A stretch of 59,671 nucleotides of DNA from JAAUTS01 sp038250235 (GTDB lineage Bacteria; Verrucomicrobiota; Verrucomicrobiia; Methylacidiphilales; JAAUTS01), in NCBI GenBank assembly GCA_038250235.1, contig JBBSCO010000012.1, positions 1 through 59,671 of the forward strand, written 5' to 3'. A program made the position numbers and the translations under genes. Shown in pieces: positions 1-7,680 of the stretch (position 1 is the stretch's first letter; every line of letters begins with the position of its first letter). The notes under the pieces were generated by a model that had not been told where the DNA came from, made no database searches, and was given only the letters and a program-made list of their open reading frames with translations.

Positions 1-28
1 AATCCAACCGCCCCGCACAGCGGAGTAA

Positions 29-127
29 ATGCGGGAACGGCTGAAAGCCGTGACGGGGATATGGAAAGACCGCTATGATGGTAAATCAACCGACGTAATC
101 ATGCGGGAATTAAGAGGCGATGATTGA
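29..127 (+). pseudogene. VapB-type antitoxin, 3' part only
   Basis: A 32-residue frame beginning MRERLKAVTGIWKDR and ending MRELRGDD overlaps the start of the VapC gene by 8 bases, the usual layout of an antitoxin-toxin pair. It resembles the C-terminal tail of a ribbon-helix-helix antitoxin, the part that wraps its toxin. The frame is closed by a TAA one codon before the first ATG (26-28), so the DNA-binding N-terminus is either in another frame or lost. Whether this is a frameshifted antitoxin or a short surviving piece cannot be told because the window starts here. Confidence 0.5.
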
Positions 128-524
128 AGGTTCCAAAGTTTTAGTTGATAGCAACGTGATCATTGATCTGATCCAGGATGATCCTCAGTGGGCGGCTTGG
201 TCCGCCGACGCCATCGCCGCCTCTCCGGATGCCCTCATCAACCCGATCATTTTTGCCAAACTTTGTTACCAAAAAACGTCGGCTCGGGAAGTTGATGAAG
301 TGCTGGCAGTGCTGGGACTGGGTTATGCGGAACTCCCTCGCGAAGCCCTATTTCTAGCCTCCCAAGCGTATCGGGATTATCGGCAACGCGGTGGAGCGAA
401 AACGGCACCGCTGGCCGATTTCTTCATCGGCGCGCACGCTCAGGCGGAAGGCTTAACCTTGCTGACGCGAGACCCAACCCGCTACCAGACTTATTTCCCC
501 ACCGTTCCAATCATTTGCCCATAA
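120..524 (+). CDS. VapC-like PIN-domain toxin, one catalytic residue replaced
   Basis: A 134-residue PIN-domain protein of the VapC type; these are Mg-dependent endoribonucleases that cut tRNA or rRNA. The first acidic residue is D10 in LVDSNVIID, the third is D100 in LADFFIGAHA and the fourth is D118 in LLTRD. The second is normally Glu in a block like NPIIFAEL; here the block reads NPIIFAKL, so residue 47 is Lys (codon AAA, one transition from GAA). Length and fold are otherwise complete. Loss of this carboxylate would be expected to weaken or abolish metal-dependent cutting, fitting the damaged antitoxin frame in front of it. The ATG at 120 overlaps the antitoxin tail, so the start is well set. 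Confidence 0.85.
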   Translation: MIEGSKVLVDSNVIIDLIQDDPQWAAWSADAIAASPDALINPIIFAKLCYQKTSAREVDEVLAVLGLGYAELPREALFLASQAYRDYRQRGGAKTAPLADFFIGAHAQAEGLTLLTRDPTRYQTYFPTVPIICP

Positions 525-970
525 GAAACCCCGCCAAGGGCGATGGGCTACAGGCTAAAAGTCTGGCCCGAGGATTTTGTCACCGAAAAATCAAAAACCC
601 TCGAAGCGGCGAACCTCGAAGGCTAATGAAAAAAGTAGGTCCCAAGAACCAAGGATCCCACCGTGACGGGCTGCCACTCGCAAGGAGCGGCCTCTACATT
701 TCTTGCGCTTACCTGACAATAAATTCCCTCAAATCAGGCACTCGTTCAAGCAGCTTTTCAGACCTGCTCTTTCACGACAACGTAGCCCAGACAATCCTGT
801 CTGGATCTTTCCCCGCCGACCCGCAGACAGGATTGTCTGCGCTACTCTCACTCAACGCCCCCAGCCACCCCATCCGCAATCGCCTCCTCCGCCTCACCGC
901 CGACAGCCCCGACCTCCTCGCCGTCATCAAACAGGAGGGGAAAGTTTGACGGAAATCGTTTGTATTTCTT
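525..970. other. Stretch without a convincing gene
   Basis: Between the VapC gene and the XRE gene I see no protein family in any frame. Open frames here have the look of chance: no ribosome binding site and proline/arginine-rich translations. The one clear structure is the long inverted repeat at 782-845, listed separately. The stretch is probably decayed accessory DNA. Confidence 0.5.
782..845. repeat. REP-like imperfect palindrome
   Basis: Two 22-base arms (782-803 and 824-845) are inverted copies differing at one position; each arm contains a core like CAGACAATCCTGTCTG that is itself nearly self-complementary. The loop is 20 bases. The arms could fold into a long hairpin, or each arm into a small one. 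The form matches REP/BIME-type intergenic palindromes moved by RAYT transposases in other bacteria. No second copy was noticed in this window, so the repeat status is an inference. Confidence 0.55.
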
Positions 971-982
971 CTACTTGACGTG

Positions 983-1002
983 TGTGGTATTATTCTACCA
1001 CA
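983..1002 (+). promoter_or_regulatory. Palindromic operator over an extended -10
   Basis: TGTGGTA-N6-TACCACA is a perfect 7-base inverted repeat 19 bases before the XRE gene start at 1022. It covers TGG-TATTAT (985-993), a good extended -10 element. A repressor bound here would block the promoter, so the adjacent XRE protein is the natural candidate for autoregulation. This is inferred from position and symmetry. Confidence 0.55.
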
Positions 1003-1021
1003 AAAACAAAAAAGGAACCCT

Positions 1022-1393
1022 ATGTTTACTGACACGATCAAATCTCTCCGACTTCAAAAACGGCTCACACTCCGCGAGTTTTGCAAGCTAGTCGGCCTCG
1101 ATCCAAGCAATTGGAGTAAAGTCGAGCGCGGAATCAATCCGCCGCCCGGCGACGTTGCCGTGCTGGAACGGCTGGCAGATTTTTTCGGCCTATCCGGAGA
1201 AGAACGGCTGGCCCTGCTGGACGCAGCAGCTTTTCAGCGGAAGGAAATCCCGCCGGATGTCGCCGATAACGTGATCCTACAGCGCGCTCTGCCCGCATTT
1301 TTTCGGGCTGCACGCGGCCACGAGCTTACCGAATCGGAACTGCAAAATCTGGCTGACGATATCCGAAAACTGAATACACGCGACCCAGCTTGA
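1022..1393 (+). CDS. XRE-family helix-turn-helix regulator
   Basis: A 123-residue protein with an N-terminal helix-turn-helix (about residues 5-60: LRLQKRLTLREFCKLVG then DPSNWSKVERG) of the Cro/XRE type, followed by an acidic and hydrophobic C-terminal region that could bind a partner protein. The start chosen is ATG 1022, preceded by AAAGGAA; a longer open frame from 980 would run through the operator and is unlikely. Such proteins are usually antitoxin-like or phage-type repressors with a partner gene just downstream; here only a 31-residue stub follows. It probably represses itself through the palindrome at 983-1002. Confidence 0.8.
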   Translation: MFTDTIKSLRLQKRLTLREFCKLVGLDPSNWSKVERGINPPPGDVAVLERLADFFGLSGEERLALLDAAAFQRKEIPPDVADNVILQRALPAFFRAARGHELTESELQNLADDIRKLNTRDPA

Positions 1394-1406
1394 TTCAGCA
1401 ATCCAG

Positions 1407-1502
1407 ATGGAACATGTCTGGAAAAAAATCGAAGATTTGCGAGGTCAATATGAAACACTTTCGTGGGGTCAGTCCTCGACTCTATACATGTGTTTTGGTT
1501 AA
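1407..1502 (+). pseudogene. Truncated partner gene after the XRE regulator
   Basis: A 31-residue frame begins MEHVWKKIEDLRG and stops at TAA 1500-1502. It starts 14 bases after the XRE stop, where the second gene of such pairs normally lies, and it reads like a genuine N-terminus rather than chance sequence. Nothing recognisable continues in any frame before the Panacea gene. I read it as the surviving 5' end of a lost partner gene of unknown function; a real tiny protein is less likely. Confidence 0.35.
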
Positions 1503-1655
1503 GAAAAGTTTCAAGGCTCAACGGGTTGATCTTCTAAACAAGAGCAGGATCTGGTTGTCTTCATGGGTGCGGAGCTGTCTTGACGCGTTCAGTCGTATGA
1601 GGTTTACTTCTAAGCCATAGCCTTCCCTTTTTCCCATCGCAAGACCACTCAGGTC

Positions 1656-2216
1656 TTGAATTTTTTTGCCCGTGAATCGGGCGGAGAAATCAACAAGCTG
1701 AAGGCGCTGAAGCTGGTGTATTTTGCAGACCGCTACCATCTGCGGCGCTTCGGTCGGCCCATCACGGGCGATGAATACCTGGCGATGCCCTATGGCCCGG
1801 TTGCCTCCGGCGCGAAGGATCTGACGGAGATGGGCGACTTTCTGAGCGATGACGAGCGCTCCTACGGGGCGCAGTTCCTGGCCCCGGTGGACCGCTACAG
1901 CTACCGCTCGGCGGCGGAGCTGGACGGGCGCACACTCTCGGAATCCGACCGGTTGGCGCTGGCGTGGGCCTGGGAGAAGTTCGGACAGTTGGATCATTTC
2001 AAACTGGCGGTCTACACCCATCAGTATCCCGAGTGGAAACGCCACGAAGCGGCGCTGTTGGGCAAGCGGGAGACGCGGGTGCCAATGTGCTACCGCGATT
2101 TTTTGAGTGATCCCGAGTCGGGAATCGAACCCTGCCATCCGCTAAGCCCGGAGGAGCGACTGGCATTGGCAGAAGGCATCCAGGAACTGTTTGAAGCGGA
2201 ACGCATGCTGAGTTGA
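1656..2216 (+). CDS. Panacea (DUF4065, SocA/GepA-like) antitoxin-type protein
   Basis: This 186-residue protein carries the Panacea/DUF4065 signature: INKLKALKLVYFADRYHLRR, then GRPITGDEYLAMPYGPV. Panacea proteins act as antitoxins for many unrelated toxins, and SocA in Caulobacter is a proteolytic adaptor for its toxin. The listed start is TTG 1656, but the frame is open back to 1614 and reads AIAFPFSHRKTTQVLNFFAR, which looks like the missing family N-terminus. No ATG, GTG or TTG lies in that extension, so the true start codon may have been lost by mutation. The next gene starts 6 bases downstream and is probably its toxin partner. Confidence 0.8.
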   Translation: MNFFARESGGEINKLKALKLVYFADRYHLRRFGRPITGDEYLAMPYGPVASGAKDLTEMGDFLSDDERSYGAQFLAPVDRYSYRSAAELDGRTLSESDRLALAWAWEKFGQLDHFKLAVYTHQYPEWKRHEAALLGKRETRVPMCYRDFLSDPESGIEPCHPLSPEERLALAEGIQELFEAERMLS

Positions 2217-2222
2217 TCCACG

Positions 2223-2672
2223 ATGTCCCTGGAGAAGCTGCCACTGGAGTTGAAACTGGGACTGCGAACCGGCAGCGTTTTTTATTTCCGTGCGCGGGAG
2301 CTTACCTCTGACTTGCCGCATTTTTTCGTGGTGTTGAATCAGAACCCACTGGAGGAGAAACTACTGCTCCTGACGGTCTTCACCTCGCAGATCGACAAAG
2401 TCCGCCTCCGCAACCGTGAGCGGCCACATACGGTGGTGGAATTTGGGCCGGAGGATTACGGACCGCTGGTCCGCCCGACGGCGGTGGATGGCAATGTGAT
2501 CCTGCGCCGCAGCCTGAGCGAAATGGTGGACCTCGTGCACCGCAAGGAGATGGTTTACCACGTTGACCTGCCAGCCCCACTGCTGGAGCGCCTTCGGGAG
2601 GCCATCCCCGGCAGCCCGGTGATCGACGATGAGGACAAGGACCGCATTCGGGGAGAATTTAAAGTTTCGTAA
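2223..2672 (+). CDS. PemK/MazF-like small protein, putative toxin partner
   Basis: A 149-residue protein without a family I can name firmly. The early part, LRTGSVFYFRARELTSDLPH then FFVVLNQNP and LLLTVFTSQIDK, follows the strand order of PemK/MazF-like barrels, and the later SAVD-like block appears as PTAVDGNVILRRSLSEM. MazF-like barrels are usually mRNA endonucleases. It lies 6 bases after the Panacea gene, the place where Panacea toxins sit. The toxin assignment is an inference from this context plus a weak fold impression; a structure prediction would settle it. Confidence 0.55.
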   Translation: MSLEKLPLELKLGLRTGSVFYFRARELTSDLPHFFVVLNQNPLEEKLLLLTVFTSQIDKVRLRNRERPHTVVEFGPEDYGPLVRPTAVDGNVILRRSLSEMVDLVHRKEMVYHVDLPAPLLERLREAIPGSPVIDDEDKDRIRGEFKVS

Positions 2673-2942
2673 CTTCACTCACCATGAACCCCGACATCCA
2701 GTATCTTCAGAGGATCATGCGAGTTACAGCCTGTTGTGCAATTGCCCTGGGGTCTTATGCCGCCTCTTCCAGATGGTCAAAGAACCCGCCGCAAGGGAGT
2801 TCTCCATCCAGCAGACTATCACTTAAGGCTGGCCCTGCAATCGCTGTAGGGTGGGAGTTGCTTTACGCGGAGTGGGTTTAATCGGAGGATCGGGCCTGTT
2901 ATCAGCCATCATTCCATGATGAATGCTCTCCCAGCCAAGCCC
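2673..2942. other. Spacer with only a doubtful small frame
   Basis: This spacer separates the TA-like strip from the polymerase gene. An ATG frame at 2684-2881 would give 65 residues (start MNPDIQYLQRIMRV), but it has no ribosome binding site and no recognisable family. I see no promoter, repeat or terminator worth naming. Confidence 0.4.
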
Positions 2943-5900
2943 TCAAATAGTTCGTGGCCTGAAGACTCCCACCACGTCCAAGGAGTGCCCTTTCCCGTTG
3001 TCGTATGCACGGACAACCGCATCGACTTCCACCACGGGATAACGTATCGTGTTAATCCCGCAGCGTAGATAGGTGTCCGCGAATATCTCCGCTTCAATGA
3101 TCCCGGTCCAATCACACAGGGAAACAAACTTCATGGGACGTCCGTCAACCTGGTAATGGACACGGTCCTCAATAATCAGGCCACAGACGGTCACTTTTTT
3201 ATCGAAAAACTCCGATAATCGGGAGATAGGACAATAGGTGTTCCAGGCTATTTCCGGGTAGAGCTCAAGGGGATGACCAGTTACGGGAAAATCCAGCAAC
3301 TCGATTTCGGCCGTCAACCGTTGAAGGCGGGAGGGCTCGACACGATTGGAAGGTGCATCTTCCGGACGGGCTTTGGTGGCTCCAAAGAGCAAACCCTGTC
3401 CCTTTTCTTGGGGCCATTGCGCCACCTTGCGCCAGGCCCAAAATTGGGCGGTTCGACTCGGCTCGATAGCATCGAAGGCTCCGACCCGGATGAGAGCCTG
3501 CATTTCGTCCTGGGAAGGTTGAATCCTGAGCACAAAATTCTCAACCGATTCAAATATCTGTCGCCTACGCTCAATCTGGATCAGTGCGAGCTTCTTTTCC
3601 GAAATGCCTTTGATCTGTTTAACTGGCACCCGTATTCCTGTTTGTTGTGGATAAAAGTGTTCGTAAGGCGAATTTACGTCCGGACCCAGGAATTCATATC
3701 CCAAGCGGCGGCACTCGAGGGAATAGACCAACTTGTTGTAAAACCCCTTCCCGTGTTCCATGATGCAGGCCATGAATTCTTTGGCGTGATAAAGTTTGAG
3801 GTGAGCTGCCTGGTAGGCTTCGACTCCGTAAGCCGTAGAGTGGGCCCGGCAAAAGGCATATCCCTGAAACAGGGCCAGAAGATTCCAGACGGTCTGGATC
3901 TCGGCCTCCGTGCGCCCCTTGAGCCGCGCCAAGCCGACGAATTCTTTCCGCATTTCCTCGATGATGGGGGCCTTCTGTTTTACCAGGCCTTTGCGCAGAA
4001 TATCCCCGCGACCGGCGTCCATGCCAGCGAAGGCCTCACAGATTTGTAGGATATGCTCCTCATAGGCCACCACTCCATAGGTGCTGCGTAAAACAGGTTC
4101 CAAACTGGGATGGGTATATTCGGGCGGTTCCAAACCCTGGCAGCGATTTGCAAACTGGTTTTTTTTACAGGAATTGGCCGCTCCGGGTCTGATAACGGAC
4201 ACGATGGCAATCAAATCATCGATGTTGTCGGCGTCACACATCCGGGCGAGGGTCAGCATTGCCGGGGACTCGATATGGTGTACACCACGGGAATGTCCTT
4301 TTGAGATCATGTGCCAGATCCGGGGGTCTTCCCATGGCTCCAGGCTTTCGAGGTCAACCTCGGTTCCTTGCGACTTCAAAATCGCCACCGTATCCCGCAT
4401 GACCGATAAACCGGCCTGGGCGAGGATGTCCATTTTCACCAGTCCTACGGCTTCAACGGCATCCATATCGAAGTGGGCAGTCGGCCACCCTTTGGTTGAA
4501 ACAAAAGTGGGAGTCATGGTGTGGATGGGCTGGCGGGACAAAACAATGCCGCAGGGATGCATTTTGGGATGACGCGGGAACCCGTCCAGGCGATGGGCCA
4601 TTCCGATGGCCGTGCGGTAAGGATCTTCATCCAGAGCCAGGTCCTTGCATTCGATGTTGCCTTGGATGGCTTCCGCAACATGGACTGCCGAGGTTTGGGG
4701 GAAGCGCTCGGTGAGACGTCGGATCTGCGATTCCGCAACACCCAATACTTTTGCGATGTCTGCCACGGCCGAGCGTCCTTGGAAGGTATTAAATCCACCG
4801 ACGACCGCCGCCTGATCCCCGTATTTTTCCAGGATCATTTCTGCGACCTCATCGCGCCGGTCGTGCGGGAAGTCGATATCGATGTCGGGCAACTTCTTTA
4901 AGGCCATGCGATCACGGTTAAGGAATCGTCGGAAGTACAATTCAAATCGGACCGGGCATACTCCGGAAATGTACAGGCAATAACAAACCAAGGAATCCGC
5001 CGCACTTCCCCGGGTGATCCAGGAGATCCCTTTGGTCTGGCACTCCTGCAAAAGTTCCCAAGTAAGAAGGAAATAGTCCTCGTAACCCACCTCAGCGATG
5101 ATGCTTAATTCCTCCTCCAATTGGGGAAGAATGGTTTGGAGATGTTTTCCATAGCGCTGGGAGGCCCCCTCCATTGTCAACTTTCGAAGAAAGGCATGAG
5201 GTGTGGACCCATCTGCGGGTTGGAATATTGGGAACTTTAAACCACCCAGTTCGAATTCAAACCGGCACTGTTCCAGAATCCCGGATAGATCCATCCCGGT
5301 AGGTTCATTTCTGAAATGGAACAAGGCCTTTCGCTTGTCAGGATGTGGGTCACTTAAAAGCGTCAAGGTTCGCATACTTTGCACAATGTTGTACAGACGC
5401 CGGTCCTGGGCTGCCTGATACCGGATCTCCGGGCCACACTTCTCCGTTGGTAGAATAATCAGTCCTTCGGATCTTCCGGCCATGTCGTGCTCAGAAATCG
5501 ATTCCAAGGACAGCAGTTGGCACAGGTTGGTGTATCCGGCGGCATCCTTCACGTAGGCGTTGAAACGTCGTCCACCCTTCGGACGTAGTTCAGCCGCGAT
5601 CACGGGCCGGATGCCCGCTTCCTTGGCGGCCAGATAAAACGGAATGGCTCCGTGCAGGTTTGGGTCGGTGAGAGCAACAACGTGAGCCCCCTGCTTTTTT
5701 GCCATTAAAACGGCGTCCTTGGGAGAGAGGAGTGAATCGAGAAAGCTGTAATAGGATTTCACATTCAGGAAAGCCACAGTCTTGGGAGCCGATGGTGGGG
5801 AGGAAGTCCGGGAAACCCGATTTACCGGCTTCGAGACGGATCGGGAAGCCTTGTCCTGATTCTGATGCTCCAACCATAAATCGTGCCCCCTCATAATGGT

Positions 5901-7016
5901 GCGGGCACCGAAACGATCCTTCAACTCATCGACCGCAGCCGATAGGTCCAATTTTCGGCCACGATCCAACGAGTGGTCCAGATGTAACTCACTTTCAAAA
6001 AGCGCGTCGTAAACGTTGGAGACTTTGACTGCCACCAGCCGAAGACTGACCCTGCGCGTCCACGCTTTCTTCAGCAGAATTTTCAGAGGGGAATACAGAT
6101 CGGTTTCAAATGAAGTCGGTTCCTGAATGCTGAGGGACCGTGTTTCTTCCTCCATGTCGTTGTATCTGACGCGAACCGATATCGTCCGGATCATTTTCTT
6201 GTCCTCCCGGACCTGCTTCATGAGTTGGTCGGTCAAGGATCTAAGCTTTGCCAGAATGAAGGTCTCATCCGTAGTATCCTGGTTGAAGGTTTCTTGATGC
6301 CCGTAGGTTTTGGCTGCGGGCGCTTCCCGGATCACCGGGCGATCATCGATACCTTGGGCAAACTGCCAGAGTTGAGGAGCCCCTGATCCTACGATCAATG
6401 ACAACTGATGGGGGGTGGCCAGCGCAATCTGTCCGATGGATGCCAGACCCGCCGAGTTAAGAGTCTGTGCGCCTTTGGGTCCAATGCCGGGCAGCCATAG
6501 ATTGGGTAAAGGGCCTAAAAATTCCCGCTCCTCACCGTTGGGAACTTCGATGAGGTTGTCCGGCTTCCTCAGCTTGGAGGCCACCTGCGATATGAGTTTG
6601 TTGGAGCCTACCCCTTCGCTGACGGTAATCTTGAGTCCCTGATGAACTGCTTTCCGGATGATAGTCGCAATCTCCCCGGCAGAAACCTTTCTATTTGCTG
6701 TTACATCAAAGTAACCCTCATCGATTCCCTGAACCTCAACGTCAGGAGTGAAGTCGTAGGCATAGGTGAACATCCAGCGGGAAAACTTTTCATACTTCTC
6801 ATAGTCGCCTGCAACAACGATCAACTTGGGGCAGATCTTCATGGCCCGGGCTGTAGGCATGGGAGTGTAGACACCCAGCTTCCGCGCCTCGTAGGAGGCA
6901 GAGGCAACGATACCCCTCTTGGATCCGCCGACGGCAATGGGCTTGCCCCGCAGCCGGGGGTCAGCCGCCTGCTCGACACTCGCGAAGAACGCGTCGGCAT
7001 CCAAATGTATGATCAC
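2943..7016 (-). CDS. Fusion of Y-family DNA polymerase (DinB) with DnaE-type C-family polymerase
   Basis: A single 1357-residue frame joins two DNA polymerases. Residues 1-380 are a DinB/Pol IV-type Y-family polymerase with metal ligands D6 and D8 (HLDADAFF) and D99-E100 (QGIDEGYFD), so this half looks active, unlike ImuB. A serine-rich linker (about 385-412) leads to a PHP domain (413-600), then the PolIII-alpha core: RGSAADS (669-675), PDIDIDF (710-716, Asp 711 and 713) and KMD (Asp 863), helix-hairpin-helix near 1050-1080, QGLLF (1207-1211) as a likely clamp-binding motif, and an OB fold (1270-1320). The PHP metal histidines are lost (NVKSYYS and TDPNLHG where H-x-H and TDH are usual), so proofreading by PHP is unlikely. 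It starts 12 bases after LexA-1, so the two form an operon. Expected role: damage-induced, error-prone translesion synthesis in place of an ImuB-DnaE2 pair. Confidence 0.93.
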   Translation of the reverse strand: MIIHLDADAFFASVEQAADPRLRGKPIAVGGSKRGIVASASYEARKLGVYTPMPTARAMKICPKLIVVAGDYEKYEKFSRWMFTYAYDFTPDVEVQGIDEGYFDVTANRKVSAGEIATIIRKAVHQGLKITVSEGVGSNKLISQVASKLRKPDNLIEVPNGEEREFLGPLPNLWLPGIGPKGAQTLNSAGLASIGQIALATPHQLSLIVGSGAPQLWQFAQGIDDRPVIREAPAAKTYGHQETFNQDTTDETFILAKLRSLTDQLMKQVREDKKMIRTISVRVRYNDMEEETRSLSIQEPTSFETDLYSPLKILLKKAWTRRVSLRLVAVKVSNVYDALFESELHLDHSLDRGRKLDLSAAVDELKDRFGARTIMRGHDLWLEHQNQDKASRSVSKPVNRVSRTSSPPSAPKTVAFLNVKSYYSFLDSLLSPKDAVLMAKKQGAHVVALTDPNLHGAIPFYLAAKEAGIRPVIAAELRPKGGRRFNAYVKDAAGYTNLCQLLSLESISEHDMAGRSEGLIILPTEKCGPEIRYQAAQDRRLYNIVQSMRTLTLLSDPHPDKRKALFHFRNEPTGMDLSGILEQCRFEFELGGLKFPIFQPADGSTPHAFLRKLTMEGASQRYGKHLQTILPQLEEELSIIAEVGYEDYFLLTWELLQECQTKGISWITRGSAADSLVCYCLYISGVCPVRFELYFRRFLNRDRMALKKLPDIDIDFPHDRRDEVAEMILEKYGDQAAVVGGFNTFQGRSAVADIAKVLGVAESQIRRLTERFPQTSAVHVAEAIQGNIECKDLALDEDPYRTAIGMAHRLDGFPRHPKMHPCGIVLSRQPIHTMTPTFVSTKGWPTAHFDMDAVEAVGLVKMDILAQAGLSVMRDTVAILKSQGTEVDLESLEPWEDPRIWHMISKGHSRGVHHIESPAMLTLARMCDADNIDDLIAIVSVIRPGAANSCKKNQFANRCQGLEPPEYTHPSLEPVLRSTYGVVAYEEHILQICEAFAGMDAGRGDILRKGLVKQKAPIIEEMRKEFVGLARLKGRTEAEIQTVWNLLALFQGYAFCRAHSTAYGVEAYQAAHLKLYHAKEFMACIMEHGKGFYNKLVYSLECRRLGYEFLGPDVNSPYEHFYPQQTGIRVPVKQIKGISEKKLALIQIERRRQIFESVENFVLRIQPSQDEMQALIRVGAFDAIEPSRTAQFWAWRKVAQWPQEKGQGLLFGATKARPEDAPSNRVEPSRLQRLTAEIELLDFPVTGHPLELYPEIAWNTYCPISRLSEFFDKKVTVCGLIIEDRVHYQVDGRPMKFVSLCDWTGIIEAEIFADTYLRCGINTIRYPVVEVDAVVRAYDNGKGHSLDVVGVFRPRTI

Positions 7017-7028
7017 AGTGCGACACCC

Positions 7029-7619
7029 TCATCTCGTTCGCCAGAGGCCAATCATGGTTCCTTGGATCATCAGTTCCTGGGTTGGAACTATATCTGGATA
7101 TTTGGGATTCGAGGCTCTTAGAACAACCTTACGGCCTTTGACCAGATACCTCTTCAGGGTGGTCTGCCCATCCACGTAGGCTGCAACGATCTCGCCGTTA
7201 TTGGCACTGCCCCGATACTCCAGGATCACGACATCGCCGTCTAAAATACCGTCCCCAATCATGGAGTCGCCTTTGACCTTGAGAGCATAAATCTTATCGC
7301 CCTTGGGCAGCTTCAAAGCATTCACATCCACTGCGATGGTGCCCTCATCCCCCTGTTGTTCGTAGGAAGGAGGTCCGGCGGGTATGGTCCCAAAGATCGG
7401 GATGCTCCGGGTTTCCCGGGCTGAGCTTAATGCAATCTCACGGGCACCGCTTCCCCGCGTAATCAACCCATGTCGCTCCAAGGCCTTCAAGTGATCGGTT
7501 ACGGTGGCGGGGCTCTTGAAATCGAATTTCGTCTGGATTTCAACAAAGCTTGGCGCCCACCCGCGAACATTGATGCAATCGCGGATAAATTCAAAAATAG
7601 TCTTTTGGCGGCTTGTCAT
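7029..7619 (-). CDS. lexA: LexA repressor, copy 1 (with polymerase fusion)
   Basis: A 196-residue LexA: winged helix at 1-65 with recognition helix SPATVTDHLKALERHG (35-50), Ala-Gly cleavage site in TIPAGPPS, catalytic Ser in KGDSMIGDG and catalytic Lys in TTLKRYL. It should repress SOS genes until RecA filaments trigger self-cleavage. ATG 7619 gives the canonical LexA N-terminus MTSRQKTIFEF; a longer frame to 7670 would run through the operator. The DinB-DnaE fusion follows after 12 bases. Relative to E. coli LexA, the base-contacting N41-A42 become A37-T38, and E44-E45 become T40-D41. A second LexA lies 3.4 kb away. Confidence 0.95.
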   Translation of the reverse strand: MTSRQKTIFEFIRDCINVRGWAPSFVEIQTKFDFKSPATVTDHLKALERHGLITRGSGAREIALSSARETRSIPIFGTIPAGPPSYEQQGDEGTIAVDVNALKLPKGDKIYALKVKGDSMIGDGILDGDVVILEYRGSANNGEIVAAYVDGQTTLKRYLVKGRKVVLRASNPKYPDIVPTQELMIQGTMIGLWRTR

Positions 7620-7623
7620 ACGA

Positions 7624-7641
7624 ACCGTATGTTTATACGGT
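7624..7641 (-). promoter_or_regulatory. LexA-1 operator, ACCGTAT-N4-ATACGGT
   Basis: A perfect 7-4-7 palindrome ends 4 bases before the LexA-1 start codon. On the minus strand a -35 box TTGACA (7657-7652) lies exactly 10 bases before it, so any -10 element must be inside the palindrome and the message would begin at or near the ATG. The site also lies 39 bases upstream of the divergent nuclease gene, whose own -35/-10 (TTGTCT near 7644, TACATT near 7666) would sit just beyond it. One bound repressor could therefore control both directions. Confidence 0.8.
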
Positions 7642-7680
7642 AGTTGTCTGCTGTCAACGTGCAGATACATTTTTAAATCA

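Noticed and set aside
515..1041. Several overlapping frames of 89-144 residues
   Set aside because: Proline/arginine-rich chance translations on both strands through a palindrome and an operator, without ribosome binding sites.
2110..2165. Minus-strand piece like a tRNA T arm (GGGTTCGATTCCC)
   Set aside because: No matching acceptor, D or anticodon arms can be drawn; it is inside the Panacea coding sequence.
2684..2881. 65-residue frame as a real gene
   Set aside because: No ribosome binding site, no recognisable family, low-complexity tail.
3273..4901. Long plus-strand frames opposite the polymerase fusion
   Set aside because: They are complements of a clearly coding minus-strand gene and match no family.
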